Source: Actinomycetota bacterium (GTDB lineage Bacteria > Actinomycetota > Actinomycetes > Streptosporangiales > Streptosporangiaceae). From it: a DNA stretch of 40,870 nt. A program made the translations under genes and the position numbers. Positions 1-8,622 of this stretch are shown piece after piece. The stretch covers positions 1-40,870 of the forward strand of contig JAFAYQ010000003.1 in the NCBI GenBank assembly GCA_019240215.1. Reading direction: 5' to 3'. Position 1 is the stretch's first letter. Each line of letters opens with the position of its first letter. A model generated the notes under the pieces. It was not told where the DNA came from. It did not search any database and was given only the letters and a program-made list of their open reading frames with translations.

Positions 1-332
1 ATGTTGAAGCCCCTGGCGACGGCGCCGTAGGCGCGCTTGGTGGGGTATACCAGGCCGGGGAAGGACAGGCAGCCCTCGTCGTCGGTCTCTTCCTCCTCGG
101 ACAAGTCGAGGTCCGGGTTGATCAGGTGCCCGAGCTCGTCGTCCACGAAGTAGGTGAAGACCCGCAGCCCCACGCCGACCTGCGGTGCGGCCAGGCCCGC
201 CCCGGGGGCGTCCATCATCGTGTCGGTGAGGTCCTTGACCAGCTTGCGCAGCTCGGCATCGAAATCACGGACCGGCTCGGCCGGGGTGCGCAGCACCGGG
301 TCACCGAACAGCCGGATCGGCTTGACGCTCAC
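1..332 (-). CDS. def: Peptide deformylase (3' end cut by window edge)
   Basis: Removes the formyl group from the N-terminal methionine of nascent proteins; a cytoplasmic metallohydrolase. The first 110 residues are visible. They contain motif 1, GAGLAAPQVG, at about residues 44-53 and motif 2, EGCLSFPG, at about 87-94, whose Cys is a metal ligand. The HEXXD motif lies beyond the window. The start is a GTG at 332 behind a strong GGGAGGATC ribosome binding site; the encoded start MSVKPIRLFGDPVLR is typical of the family. It is the downstream gene of a leftward run with the unknown gene at 432-1748 and priA, an arrangement common in actinobacteria, where fmt usually follows. The family call is secure; only the C-terminus is unseen. 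Confidence 0.95.
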   Translation of the reverse strand, partial: MSVKPIRLFGDPVLRTPAEPVRDFDAELRKLVKDLTDTMMDAPGAGLAAPQVGVGLRVFTYFVDDELGHLINPDLDLSEEEETDDEGCLSFPGLVYPTKRAYGAVARGFN

Positions 333-431
333 GAAGATCCTCCCGGCCCAGACGGGCGTCGTTCACACCAGCCGCTCACCCAAGGCGAGGGCGTTGTTAC
401 CTTCTTGTCAGTCTAGGCGGCCGGAGCCAGG

Positions 432-1748
432 TCAAAGCCGCGATCGGGCCTTGAACGCGGCCTTGCGGGCCGCCTTGGCCACGTCCGGCTCCGGGTGGTG
501 GTCGCTGAGCGTGGTCAGCAGCTCGGTGACGGCCGGGTGCTCCACCCGCCACAGCCCCGCCACCAGCTCGGCCTGCGCGTGCGGCGGCAGGTCGGGCAGC
601 AGCTCGGCCACCACGTCATCGGGCGCGGCCTCCTCCAGCAGCCCGGCCCCCAGGTCGACCAGCAGCCAGGCGCTGTCCTCGCGGGACAGGGCGGCCTCCT
701 CGCCGTGCTCACGCAGCCAGACGGCGGCGTGCGGGCGCAGCACCGGGTTGGCCAGCGCCCGGCGGACGGTGGGCACGGCGGCGGTGCCGACCCGGTCCAT
801 CACCGCGAACGCGGCCCCCCGCAGGCCCGGTGAGCCCTGGCTGGCCGCCGCGGTCAGCTCCTCGGCCGCCTGCTCGGGGCTGCGCCGGGCCAGCCAGGCG
901 GCGATCTCGGCCTCGCCGTCCTCGGCGTCGTAGTCGGCCAGCACCGCCAGCACGGCGGCGGCGCCACCGTCGGCGCTGCCGCCCAGCACCGGCACCCGCC
1001 AGCCGCGCTGCTGCAGCCGGTCGCGGACCGCCCACAGCCCGATCGGTGACAGCGTGACCGTCAGCCCGCCCTCGTCATCGTCCTCGGAGTCGGCGCCCAG
1101 CTCGACCACGCCCAGGTCGGCCAGCAGCTCCAGACCCGGTTCGAGGCCGGGCGAAGGCGGCGGCCCGTCCGGATCGCCGGCCGACAGGCCCGGCCCGTCG
1201 GGCCCGGACGCGCTGGCCGGCTGATTGGGCTGGTCGGCCTGGTCGGTCATCGCGCCGACGGCGGCCGCGTAGGCCTCGAACAGCGCGTCCAGCCGGACCG
1301 GGCGGCCGGCCGTGTACAGCGCGGTGGTCAGGCCGTCCAGGTTTTCCAGCCCGAGCACGGTCTCCAGGGCCGCCGACCACAGGTCGAGGGCGTCGTCCGG
1401 GCGGCCCGCACCCAGCACCCCGAACCGCTCCCCCGGGCTGGCCTGGTCATCCTCGACCGCCATGATGTCGGTGCCGATGGCGATCGCCCAGGCGGCGTGG
1501 ATCTCGTCCAGCGACAGGTCCAGCGTGCCCGCTGCCTCGGCCGCGTCGGTGGTGGTGAGGTCGCCGCTCCCGGTGACCGGGCGGTCCTTGCCCGCCCAGG
1601 CGGCCAGGTCCTGCGCCACCCGCAGCAGGGGCGCCACCCGGGCGGCGGCGGTCAGCTCTTCACGGGACGCCAGCCGGACCGGCGGCATCCGGGTGAGGCT
1701 GGCGGCGCCCCGCGGCCGGGACGACACGCTCTCATGCGAGGTTGCCAC
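432..1748 (-). CDS. Hypothetical protein with C-terminal HEAT-like helical repeats
   Basis: I do not recognise a named family. The 438-residue acidic, Ala/Leu-rich protein has an N-terminal helical half (about 20-170), a Gly/Pro/Asp-rich linker (about 170-200), and a C-terminal half (about 255-430) of paired helices of the kind seen in HEAT/Armadillo repeats, for example the stretch with AAVPTVRRALANPVLRPHA. The tail is basic (FKARSRL). The start chosen is a GTG at 1748 preceded by AAGGTG; the Met 20 residues further in (MPPVRL) is an alternative. It lies between priA and def on the same strand, about 93 and 99 nt from its neighbours, so probable co-transcription links it to a replication/translation housekeeping group. 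HEAT-like character is inference from the helical periodicity. Confidence 0.8.
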   Translation of the reverse strand: MATSHESVSSRPRGAASLTRMPPVRLASREELTAAARVAPLLRVAQDLAAWAGKDRPVTGSGDLTTTDAAEAAGTLDLSLDEIHAAWAIAIGTDIMAVEDDQASPGERFGVLGAGRPDDALDLWSAALETVLGLENLDGLTTALYTAGRPVRLDALFEAYAAAVGAMTDQADQPNQPASASGPDGPGLSAGDPDGPPPSPGLEPGLELLADLGVVELGADSEDDDEGGLTVTLSPIGLWAVRDRLQQRGWRVPVLGGSADGGAAAVLAVLADYDAEDGEAEIAAWLARRSPEQAAEELTAAASQGSPGLRGAAFAVMDRVGTAAVPTVRRALANPVLRPHAAVWLREHGEEAALSREDSAWLLVDLGAGLLEEAAPDDVVAELLPDLPPHAQAELVAGLWRVEHPAVTELLTTLSDHHPEPDVAKAARKAAFKARSRL

Positions 1749-1841
1749 ACAGGCACCTTACGGCCTCGTTGCAAATGGTTGGGCGAACCCGGCCGGGCGG
1801 CTGCCGGGCCGGAGGGTGGTGCCCGGGCCCGGGTGTGCTGG

Positions 1842-4025
1842 TCAGATCAGCTCGGCCGGGTCGAGCTGGACCCGGGCGATGCCGGCGTCCTTGCGGGGGC
1901 TGCGGGCCGCCTGGGCCGCCTGTAGCGCCCGCGCCAGGGCCGAACCCTCCGGCCGGGGCACCCGGACCAGCGCCCGCACCGGGGCGTCGGCGCTGAGGGC
2001 ATCGGCGCTGAGGGCATCGGCGCTGAGGGCATCGTCGGCGGCGGGCAGCTCGTCCTCGGCGGCCGGCCCGTGCTCGGCGGTGCCGTGCCCGGCGGCGGCG
2101 TGCTCGTCCGGCACCGGGCCGAGCACCTCGGCCCCGGCGGGCAGGCCGGCCCGGCCCAGCAGCTCCTCGACGGCAGCGGCGGGGCCGGTCAGGGCGGCCA
2201 TCCGGACCGCGGGCGGGAACGCCAGCTGCTCGCGTTCGGCCAGTTCGCGCTCGGCGTGACCGATCGGGTCCCAGCGGATCAGCGCCTGCACGGCGGGCAG
2301 GCCGGCGTCGGCGTTGATCAGCACGGTCGAATCGGGCCGGGCCAGGGCGGCCGCGTTCAGCCACTTGCGCAGGGCCTCTTCGGCTGCCCGCAGGCTGGGC
2401 CGCCCGAGCAGCGCCCAGCCGTCCATCAGCAGCGCGCCCGCGTAGCCGCCGGCCGCCACCGGCTCGGCCCCGGGGGTGGCCACCACCACGGCCGGGTCGC
2501 CCGGCACCTGGGCGATGACCGACTGGCCGCCGGAGAACCGGACCGGCACCGAGGGGAACGCGCGGCCGAGTTCCTCGGCCGTCCGGGCGGCCCCGGTGAC
2601 GATGGCCCGCACGCGGGTGAAGCCGCAGCGCGGGCAGCTCCAGTTGGCGGCGACCGCGCCGCACCAGCGGCAGTGCGGAATCTGGCGGGCGGCGGCGATC
2701 TCCAGCTGGCCCGAGCAGACCGTGCAGCGGGCCTGGGTGCGGCAGCGGCCGCAGGCGATCGCGGCCAGGTAGCCCCGCCGCGGCACCTGGACCAGCACCG
2801 GGCCGTGGGCCAGGGCGGCCCTGGCGGTGCGCAGGGCCAGGCTCGGCAGCCGGGCGCTGAGCGCGGCCCCGTCCCGGGCCAGCTCGTCCTCGTCGGCCGC
2901 GGCCCGGACCCGGGGGGCGGTGGCCCGCAGCACCCCCCGGTCGCCGGCCAGCGTCCGGGCCCAGCCCGACGCGACCAGCTGGGTCACCTCGACGGTGCGG
3001 GAGAAGCCGCCGATGAGCGCGGCCGCCCCCTGCCGGTGGGCGCGCAGCGCCAGCACCTCGCGGGCGTGCGGGTAGGGGGCCCGCCGTTCGGCGTGCAGGT
3101 CGTCGCCGTCGTCCCACAGCACGACCAGCCCCAGGTCACGGACGGGCGCGAACATGGCGGCGCGGGTCCCGGCCGAGATCCGGACCGAGCCGCGCAGCAC
3201 CGCCAGCCAGCGCCGGTAGCGTTCGGCCGGGCCCAGCTCGGCGGTCAGGCACACGTGCTGACCGGGGCCGAGCCGGGCGGTCAGGGCCGCGTCCACCCGG
3301 GCCAGGTCCTTGACGTCGGGCACCACGATCACGGTGCCCCGGCCGGCCGCGGCCGCGGTCGCGGCGGCCAGCGCGATCTCGTCCGGCCACTCCGGGCCGG
3401 GCAGCGCCGACCAGGCCGCCCGCAGGTCGCGGCGGCCGGCGATGCCGGCCAGGAACGCTTCCCCGGCCGGGTAGCGGGACCAGGGTCCGGGTGCGGGCCG
3501 GTCCGGGGGCCCGGCCGGGGGCGGGGACGGCTTGGCCTCGGTGGCCGCGTGCCGGGGCGGTATCGCCAGCCGCAGCACGTCGGCCAGGGTGCCCGCGTAG
3601 CGGTCGGCCACCGCCCGGGCCAGCCCGGCGACCTCCGGGGTCAGCACCGGCTCGGCCGACACCACCCGGTCCAGGTAGGACAGCCGCCCCGGGTGTTCGC
3701 TGGTGGCCACCCGGGCCAGCACGTAGCCGTCCACCAGCTTGCCGGAGAACCGGACCCGGACCCGGCAGCCGGGTACCACGTCGGCCGCCAGCCGTTCCGG
3801 GATCAGGTAGTCGAACGGGCGGTCCAGGTGGGCGAGCGGGATGTCGACCGCGACCTTGGCGACCGGCAGCTCGGCGGCCGGGGTGGTGTCCTTGACCCGG
3901 CCTCCGGCCCGCTTACCGGACCGGCCCTTACCAGGCTGGCCCTTACCGGACTGGCCCTTACCGGACTGGCCCTTACCGGACTGGCGCTGCCCGGTCGCGG
4001 GGGGCGAGTCGCTGGTCTGGGTCAC
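1842..4025 (-). CDS. priA: Primosomal protein N' PriA (degenerate, helicase motifs lost)
   Basis: Replication-restart protein. About 727 residues from a GTG at 4025 (MTQTSDSPP). The N-terminal 3'-DNA-end-binding domain begins near residue 50 (AKVAVDIPLAHLDRPFDYL). The zinc module has four paired-cysteine motifs (CGRC, CTVC, CRWC, CPRC), eight Cys in all. The Walker A loop GxxGSGKT is absent: the matching stretch is an Ala/Gly-rich helix followed by GTVIVVPD, and the DEEH box reads WDDGDD. This is the known state of actinobacterial PriA, which is thought to lack helicase activity, so it is not a decay artefact here. Two 5-residue tandem repeats sit in linkers, a Gly/Ser/Lys one near the N-terminus and an Ala/Leu/Ser/Asp one near the C-terminus. 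Further upstream in-frame starts would run into the divergent gene at 4107 and are unlikely. Confidence 0.92.
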   Translation of the reverse strand: MTQTSDSPPATGQRQSGKGQSGKGQSGKGQPGKGRSGKRAGGRVKDTTPAAELPVAKVAVDIPLAHLDRPFDYLIPERLAADVVPGCRVRVRFSGKLVDGYVLARVATSEHPGRLSYLDRVVSAEPVLTPEVAGLARAVADRYAGTLADVLRLAIPPRHAATEAKPSPPPAGPPDRPAPGPWSRYPAGEAFLAGIAGRRDLRAAWSALPGPEWPDEIALAAATAAAAGRGTVIVVPDVKDLARVDAALTARLGPGQHVCLTAELGPAERYRRWLAVLRGSVRISAGTRAAMFAPVRDLGLVVLWDDGDDLHAERRAPYPHAREVLALRAHRQGAAALIGGFSRTVEVTQLVASGWARTLAGDRGVLRATAPRVRAAADEDELARDGAALSARLPSLALRTARAALAHGPVLVQVPRRGYLAAIACGRCRTQARCTVCSGQLEIAAARQIPHCRWCGAVAANWSCPRCGFTRVRAIVTGAARTAEELGRAFPSVPVRFSGGQSVIAQVPGDPAVVVATPGAEPVAAGGYAGALLMDGWALLGRPSLRAAEEALRKWLNAAALARPDSTVLINADAGLPAVQALIRWDPIGHAERELAEREQLAFPPAVRMAALTGPAAAVEELLGRAGLPAGAEVLGPVPDEHAAAGHGTAEHGPAAEDELPAADDALSADALSADALSADAPVRALVRVPRPEGSALARALQAAQAARSPRKDAGIARVQLDPAELI
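1989..2033. repeat. 15-bp tandem repeat, 3 copies, inside priA
   Basis: Three perfect copies of GGCGCTGAGGGCATC. On the coding (minus) strand it adds an Ala-Asp-Ala-Leu-Ser pentad repeat to a linker in the C-terminal part of PriA. The period is a multiple of three, so copy-number change would keep the frame. Confidence 0.95.
3913..3987. repeat. 15-bp tandem repeat, 5 copies, near the 5' end of priA
   Basis: Five near-identical copies of TTACCGGACTGGCCC (copies 3 and 4 identical, the others with 1-2 changes). They encode a basic Gly-Gln-Ser-Gly-Lys pentad repeat in the N-terminal extension of PriA, ahead of the conserved domain. It uses different codons from the surrounding gene and looks like recent slippage expansion. 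Confidence 0.93.
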
Positions 4026-4106
4026 GATCCCGTTCCTACCAGAACCGAACCAGTGCTGGACGCAGGCCGGACGCCATAGCCTGAGGCCCCCCTTCCCAGG
4101 AGCGTG

Positions 4107-4730
4107 ATGAACCAGACGCTGGCGCGCGCGGCGGTGGCCCGGGTCCAGGCGGCGGGCACCGTGCTGGTGGTCGCGGTTGCCCTCGGGCTGGGGGCGCTGA
4201 CTGACCTCGGGCAGGAGTGGCTGCCGCAGTCGAGCGCGTCGCTGGCCAACTCGGGCGCGTCGTGGGCGGCGGTCGCGTTCGTGCTGGCGCTGCTGGCCTC
4301 CAGCACGATCCGGGCGATGGTGTGGGGACTGCTGGGCCTGGCCGGCCTGGTCGGCGGCTACTACCTGACCGCGATCAGCCGTCACGTGCCCGAGTCACCG
4401 CGCAGCATCCAGTTCTGGATGCTGGCCGCCGTGATCGTCGGCCCGCTGCTGGGCATAGCCGCGTCCTGGGTCCGCCGCGGCTCACCGGTCACGGCCGCGC
4501 TGGGCGCGGGCGCCGCGGCCGGCCTGCTGGGCGGCGAGAGCGTCTACGGGCTGACGGCGATCGCCAGCAGCACGTCGTCGCTCTACTGGACCATCCAGCT
4601 GGCGGTCGCGATCGCCCTGCTGATCGGCCTGGACGCCTGGCGGGTCCGCGAACCGGCCCCGATCGTCCTCAGCGTGGTCACCGCCGGGGTCGTCGGTGCC
4701 CTGACCGTCCTGGTCTACCTGAAGGGGTAG
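4107..4730 (+). CDS. Multi-pass membrane protein (DUF6518-like)
   Basis: A 207-residue, strongly hydrophobic protein with about seven membrane segments (for example VLVVAVALGLGALTDLG, WAAVAFVLALLA, MVWGLLGLAGLVGGYYLTAI, IQFWMLAAVIVGPLLGIAA, and a last one ending VLVYLKG). It resembles small actinobacterial membrane proteins of the DUF6518 type; this is from memory of the pattern, not a search. No function is known to me. The start ATG at 4107 has AGGAG at 4098-4102; the in-frame GTG at 4104 is too close to it. A TAGCCT hexamer at 4077-4082 could be the -10. It is divergent from priA and convergent with the Rv2175c-like gene. Confidence 0.85.
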   Translation: MNQTLARAAVARVQAAGTVLVVAVALGLGALTDLGQEWLPQSSASLANSGASWAAVAFVLALLASSTIRAMVWGLLGLAGLVGGYYLTAISRHVPESPRSIQFWMLAAVIVGPLLGIAASWVRRGSPVTAALGAGAAAGLLGGESVYGLTAIASSTSSLYWTIQLAVAIALLIGLDAWRVREPAPIVLSVVTAGVVGALTVLVYLKG

Positions 4731-4757
4731 CTCAGAACGCTCAGAACGCTCAGATCG
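4731..4757. repeat. 9-bp tandem repeat (3 copies) between convergent genes
   Basis: CTCAGAACG, CTCAGAACG, CTCAGATCG lie directly after the TAG of the membrane-protein gene and run into the last codons of the convergent Rv2175c-like gene, whose stop is at 4750-4752. I see no hairpin, so this is not an obvious terminator. Confidence 0.9.
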
Positions 4758-5112
4758 CGAGGGCCTGAGCGCGCCGGTTGACCTCGGTGCCGCGGTGCTT
4801 GGCGATCGCCTGGATCGGCGTGCCGGGCAGCGTGTCGTCCTCGGTGAACAGCCACCGCAGCGCCTCGGCGTCGCCGAACCCGCAGTCCAGCAGCAGGGTC
4901 AGCGTGCCGTGCAGCCCCTTGACGACCTGGTCGCCGTCGAGGAACGCGGCCGGCACCCCGACCGCGCCGTCCGGGCGGGTCACGGCGAGCAGTTTGCGGT
5001 CGCGCAGGAGTTGCTTGACACGGCCGGGGGGAATGCTGAGACGGGCGGCGACGTCTGGCAACGGAAGCCAGTCACTGACAAGAGCGTCGTCCGCGGCGTT
5101 GATCTGTGCCAC
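4750..5112 (-). CDS. Rv2175c-family winged-helix DNA-binding protein
   Basis: A 120-residue protein. Residues about 12-60 form the N-terminal HTH (DWLPLPDVAARLSIPPGRVKQLL), and the C-terminal domain follows (GLHGTLTLLLDCGFGDAEALRWLF, then RGTEVNRRAQALAI). This is the layout of mycobacterial Rv2175c, a substrate of the kinase PknL that loses DNA binding on phosphorylation. The Thr-containing N-terminal tail phosphorylated there is not evident here. The start is taken as GTG at 5112 (MAQINAADD); the reading frame stays open 17 codons upstream but that part is Cys-rich and unlike the family. Regulatory targets cannot be inferred from the neighbours. Confidence 0.85.
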   Translation of the reverse strand: MAQINAADDALVSDWLPLPDVAARLSIPPGRVKQLLRDRKLLAVTRPDGAVGVPAAFLDGDQVVKGLHGTLTLLLDCGFGDAEALRWLFTEDDTLPGTPIQAIAKHRGTEVNRRAQALAI

Positions 5113-5181
5113 GCATCCAATTTGCCACGCGCTGGCCCCTGCGAAACACCCCGTGCGCCTCATTTCGCGACACGGATACCG

Positions 5182-6378
5182 TCAGACCTGCCGGAACCGC
5201 TCCTGGAAACGGGGGTCGCTTTCCCACCACGGGCGCTCGGGGTCGTCGCGGTCCGGGTCGTCAGTGGCTGGCGGGGCTGGTGAGGCGTTCGCGGCTGGCT
5301 GGGCCTCTAGGGCTGATGGGGTGCTGGAGCCTGGCGGGGCTCCTGTGGATGACGGGGCTGGTGGGGTGCCTAGGGCTGATGGGGTGCCTGGGGCTGGTGG
5401 GGCGTCGGTACTCCGGGCGGTCGCCGGGCGGGATTTGGCGGGCTGGCCTTCGGCGGCGATGGCGGCCGCCTTGCGGGCGGCGCGGGCCGCGTCCCGGGCG
5501 GCCTCGCGGGCGTCCAGCTCGGCGTCGATCTCGGCCGCTTCCTGCTCGTCCTCGCGGATGAACTGGATCAGCTGGGCGACCAGGAACGGCAGGCCGACCA
5601 GGTCACCGAAGATCCACAGGGTGCCGCCGCCGAGGATCTGGTCGGTACCGAGGCTGGGACCCCACGGCCGGGCCAGCGCGTGGTAGTAGCCGGCCCCGAT
5701 GAGGTTGGTGTCGGCGATCACGGCCAGGCCGAGGAAGGCGTCGCCGATCACCTCGGCCCCGGTGATCCACAGCGAGACGCCGTAGGAATAGGCCTTGGGC
5801 ACCGGATCCACCCGCAGCAGCGTCCAGAAGAACACGAACCCGGGGGCCAGCAGCGCCAGGTGGGTCAGCTCGCGCACCGTGACACTGTGGAAGCAGGCCG
5901 TGTACCAGTTGGTGAAGTACATGACGAACGGCACCGCGACCAGCGTCAGCGTGGTGATGGCGGGGAACGTCAGGCAGCGCGCCAGCGGGCTGTGGATGGC
6001 GCGGTCGAGCCGCTGGCCCGCGCGCGGGAACACCGCGATGAACATGCTCAGCGGGCGGCCGAGGGCCAGGAACATCGGCGCCAGCAGGAGCAGCAGGATC
6101 GTCTGGAACGACCGCATGAAGAACACGACGCCGAAGTAGGTGCCGAACGACCCCAGGGTGGCGATGGCGATGACGGCCAGGCCCAGCCCGAAGTTGACGG
6201 TCCGGGCCCAGGACCACGGCTGGCCGGCCCGGCGCAGCCGGTAGTACCCGGCCAGGTAGGCCGCGGCCAGCACCAGGATCAGGCCCAGCATCCACGGATC
6301 GAGTGTCCACTCGGTGAAGCCGCGGGCCACCGTCAGCTGCGGCGGCCCGTGGTATCCCCCGGCCAGCGCGTGTGCCAT
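5182..6378 (-). CDS. Cytochrome c oxidase assembly protein, CtaG (caa3) family
   Basis: Integral membrane protein involved in cytochrome oxidase assembly/copper delivery in Gram-positive bacteria. About 398 residues from the ATG at 6378 (MAHALAGGYHGPP). The conserved core (about 30-280) has seven or so membrane helices and family landmarks: FFMRSFQTILLLLLAPMFLALGRPLS, a His/Trp-rich segment (FTNWYTACFHSVTVRELTHL) and ALARPWGPSLGTDQILGG. After residue about 285 there is an unusual tail of about 110 residues, first an Ala/Glu/Arg helix, then Pro/Ala/Ser/Thr repeats (APGTPSALGTPPAP), ending in a charged segment DPRFQERFRQV. The tail DNA is a degenerate G-rich tandem repeat (5316-5410). The GTG three codons upstream is an alternative start. 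Confidence 0.9.
   Translation of the reverse strand: MAHALAGGYHGPPQLTVARGFTEWTLDPWMLGLILVLAAAYLAGYYRLRRAGQPWSWARTVNFGLGLAVIAIATLGSFGTYFGVVFFMRSFQTILLLLLAPMFLALGRPLSMFIAVFPRAGQRLDRAIHSPLARCLTFPAITTLTLVAVPFVMYFTNWYTACFHSVTVRELTHLALLAPGFVFFWTLLRVDPVPKAYSYGVSLWITGAEVIGDAFLGLAVIADTNLIGAGYYHALARPWGPSLGTDQILGGGTLWIFGDLVGLPFLVAQLIQFIREDEQEAAEIDAELDAREAARDAARAARKAAAIAAEGQPAKSRPATARSTDAPPAPGTPSALGTPPAPSSTGAPPGSSTPSALEAQPAANASPAPPATDDPDRDDPERPWWESDPRFQERFRQV
5354..5402 (+). repeat. G-rich tandem repeat with quadruplex pattern in the ctaG-like tail
   Basis: Six runs of three or four G (5354-5357, 5363-5366, 5373-5375, 5381-5384, 5390-5393, 5399-5402) are separated by loops of 5 or 6 nt on the plus strand, which is the template strand of the overlapping gene. 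This meets the usual G3+N1-7 quadruplex rule more than once over. It encodes the Pro/Ala-rich tail of the CtaG-like protein. Confidence 0.85.
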
Positions 6379-6613
6379 GCCTGCCACGCTATCGCCGCCC
6401 CCGGGTACCGGGGCACGGACCCCGCGCCAGCGGCCGGGCGCGTAGCCAGGACGGTAGGCTCGCCGGCGCCCGCAGCGGCGGCAAAGTAACGGAAGTACAT
6501 CCAGTCCAACAAAACTGCTGGCTGTTACTTGCGCGGCGGTGGCGGGTGGCACCAAGGTGACCGGTAGCACCGAGGCTGCCTGGCCCCTCGGCCCGGACAC
6601 GAGAGGTTCGCCC

Positions 6614-8614
6614 ATGCCACTGGTCACCACCCGGCTCCGAGCGGTCGCGACCGCGGGCACGGCGGCGCTGCTGTGCGCGGGAGCGATCGCGGCCGCGTCA
6701 CCGAGCCAGGGGACGTCCCGGTCGGCGATCCCCAACACCCATCCGGACTGGGCCAGGTCCGCCCAGCAGGTGTCGTCCCAGGCGGTGACCACCGGCACCG
6801 TCAACGCCCGGGTCTACCTGGCGGGCCAGGACCCGGCCGGGCTGGCCGCCTACGCCACCGCCGTCAGCACCCCCGGCGACGCCAGCTACGGCCAGTACCT
6901 GACCCCGGCCGAGGTCCAGCAGCGGTTCGGTCCGACCAGCGACCAGATCAGCGCGATCAAGTCCTGGCTGAGCGGGGCCGGCCTGACCGTGACCGGGGTG
7001 GTCGACAAGGCCGACGGGTACATCTCGGTGACCGGCTCGGTGGCCGACGCGGCCAAGGCGTTCAGCGTGACGTTCCGCAACTACCACGGGCCCGACCAGC
7101 GGACCGACCGGGCACCGGAGCAGGCCGCCACCGCACCCGACACCGTGAGCCGGGCGATCGTGGCGGTGACCGGCCTGGACACCGCCACCCACCAGATGCG
7201 CCCGTCCGACACGCTGCCGCCGCCGCCCTCGAACTACTGGACGGCCGGCCCCTGCTCGCAGTACTACGCGCAGAAGATCGCTACCACCGAGCCGCCCGCC
7301 TACGGCCGCCACCAGCCGTGGACCAACTGCGGGTACACCCCGGCCCAGGTCCGCAGCGCCTACGGGGTGACCGCCTCGGGCATGACCGGCAAGGGCCAGA
7401 CAGTGGCGATCGTGGACGCCTACGCCTCGCCGTCGATCCTGTCCGACGCCAACCAGTTCTCGACCACGGTCGGCGACCAGCCGTTCGCCTCGGGCCAGTT
7501 CCACCAGTACCTGCCGAACAGCTTCAACAGCACCGCCGCCTGCGGCGCGGCCGGCTGGTACCCCGAAGAGACGCTGGACGTCGAGTCGGTGCACGGCCAG
7601 GCCCCGGCCGCCAACGTAGACTTCGTGGCCGGTGCCAGCTGCAACGACGACGACCTGCTGGCGGCCGAGGCGTTCATCGTCAACGACCACATCGCCAGCA
7701 TCGTCAGCAACTCCTACGGTGAGCCGTCCGACACCGAATCCCTGGCCGGCGCCTACGACCAGGTGTTCGAGATCGGCGCGACCGAGGGCATCGGGTTCTT
7801 CTTCTCCTCGGGCGACTCCGGCTACGAGTCACCGGACGAGGACCCGGGCGTGTCCGACAAGATCCAGACCGACTACCCGGCCGAGAGCCCGTGGGTGACC
7901 TCGGTCGGCGGCACCAGCCTGGCCATCGGCCCGGCCAGGAACTACGAGTTCGAGACCTCCTGGGGCACGATGATCGACCAGCTGGCCGCCAACGGGAAGT
8001 CCTGGTCGACCACGCCGCCCGGTACCTACCCGGCCGACTACGACGGCTCCAGCGGCGGCGGGGTCAGCACCGTGTACAGCCAGCCCTTCTACCAGAAAAA
8101 GGTAGTACCGACCGGCCTGGCCACCGCGCTGCCCAACGGCACCGTCAGCGCCACCCCGATGCGGGTCGAGCCGGACGTGTCCGCGCTGGCCGACCCGAGC
8201 ACCGGGATCCTGGTCGGCGAGACCACCCTGCAGCCGGACGGCAAGACCTATGCGTTCTCGCTGAGCCGGACCGGCGGCACCAGCGTCGCCACCCCGGTGT
8301 TCGCGGGCATCGAGGCCGACGCCCAGCAGGCGGCCGGGCGCGACCTCGGCTTCGCCGACCCCGCCATCTACCAGCGGTACCGGACGGCGGCGTTCCACGA
8401 CGTGACCGACCACCCGCTCGGGCCGGGCCACCTGGCCGAGGTGCGGCAGAACTACACGGACCCGGCCACCAAAACCGGCCCGCTGCTGACCTACCTGCGG
8501 ACGCTGGGCATCGATGGCGAGGGCGCGGCCGCGCTGCACGCGGTCAGCGGCTACGACGACGCCACCGGGCTGGGGTCGCCGCGGCTGTACATCCAGTCGT
8601 TCGGCGGCCGCTGA
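6614..8614 (+). CDS. Secreted S53-family serine-carboxyl protease (sedolisin/kumamolisin type)
   Basis: An exported acid-type endopeptidase, 666 residues. A signal peptide at about 1-32 (basic start, then AVATAGTAALLCAGAIAAA) is followed by the pro-kumamolisin activation domain (about 45-195, with TPGDASYGQYLTPAEVQQRF) and the catalytic domain. The Glu/Asp pair of the triad is the ExxxD motif at E318 and D322 in YPEETLDVES; the Ser is S557 in GGTSVATPVFAG, equivalent to the SGTSxxxP motif. The C-terminal calcium site is present (FHDVT, then GYDDATGLGSP). All catalytic parts are present, so it is likely an active zymogen. The start ATG at 6614 has GAGAGG 7 nt upstream; upstream in-frame codons would delay the signal peptide. 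It ends 8 nt before the convergent TetR gene. Confidence 0.95.
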   Translation: MPLVTTRLRAVATAGTAALLCAGAIAAASPSQGTSRSAIPNTHPDWARSAQQVSSQAVTTGTVNARVYLAGQDPAGLAAYATAVSTPGDASYGQYLTPAEVQQRFGPTSDQISAIKSWLSGAGLTVTGVVDKADGYISVTGSVADAAKAFSVTFRNYHGPDQRTDRAPEQAATAPDTVSRAIVAVTGLDTATHQMRPSDTLPPPPSNYWTAGPCSQYYAQKIATTEPPAYGRHQPWTNCGYTPAQVRSAYGVTASGMTGKGQTVAIVDAYASPSILSDANQFSTTVGDQPFASGQFHQYLPNSFNSTAACGAAGWYPEETLDVESVHGQAPAANVDFVAGASCNDDDLLAAEAFIVNDHIASIVSNSYGEPSDTESLAGAYDQVFEIGATEGIGFFFSSGDSGYESPDEDPGVSDKIQTDYPAESPWVTSVGGTSLAIGPARNYEFETSWGTMIDQLAANGKSWSTTPPGTYPADYDGSSGGGVSTVYSQPFYQKKVVPTGLATALPNGTVSATPMRVEPDVSALADPSTGILVGETTLQPDGKTYAFSLSRTGGTSVATPVFAGIEADAQQAAGRDLGFADPAIYQRYRTAAFHDVTDHPLGPGHLAEVRQNYTDPATKTGPLLTYLRTLGIDGEGAAALHAVSGYDDATGLGSPRLYIQSFGGR

Positions 8615-8622
8615 GTCACCGG

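Noticed and set aside
3913..3987. Tandem repeats in priA as a possible CRISPR-like array
   Set aside because: Units are contiguous, have no spacers, and encode in-frame pentads inside a housekeeping gene.
2070..4079. Long open frame on the plus strand opposite priA
   Set aside because: It is the antisense of a recognised gene; the product is Gly/Pro/Arg/Gln-rich without family pattern. Such frames are normal in very GC-rich DNA.
4750..5112. Rv2175c homologue as a PknL phosphorylation target
   Set aside because: No Thr-containing N-terminal tail like the mycobacterial one is visible with the chosen start, and no kinase gene is nearby, so I did not claim it.
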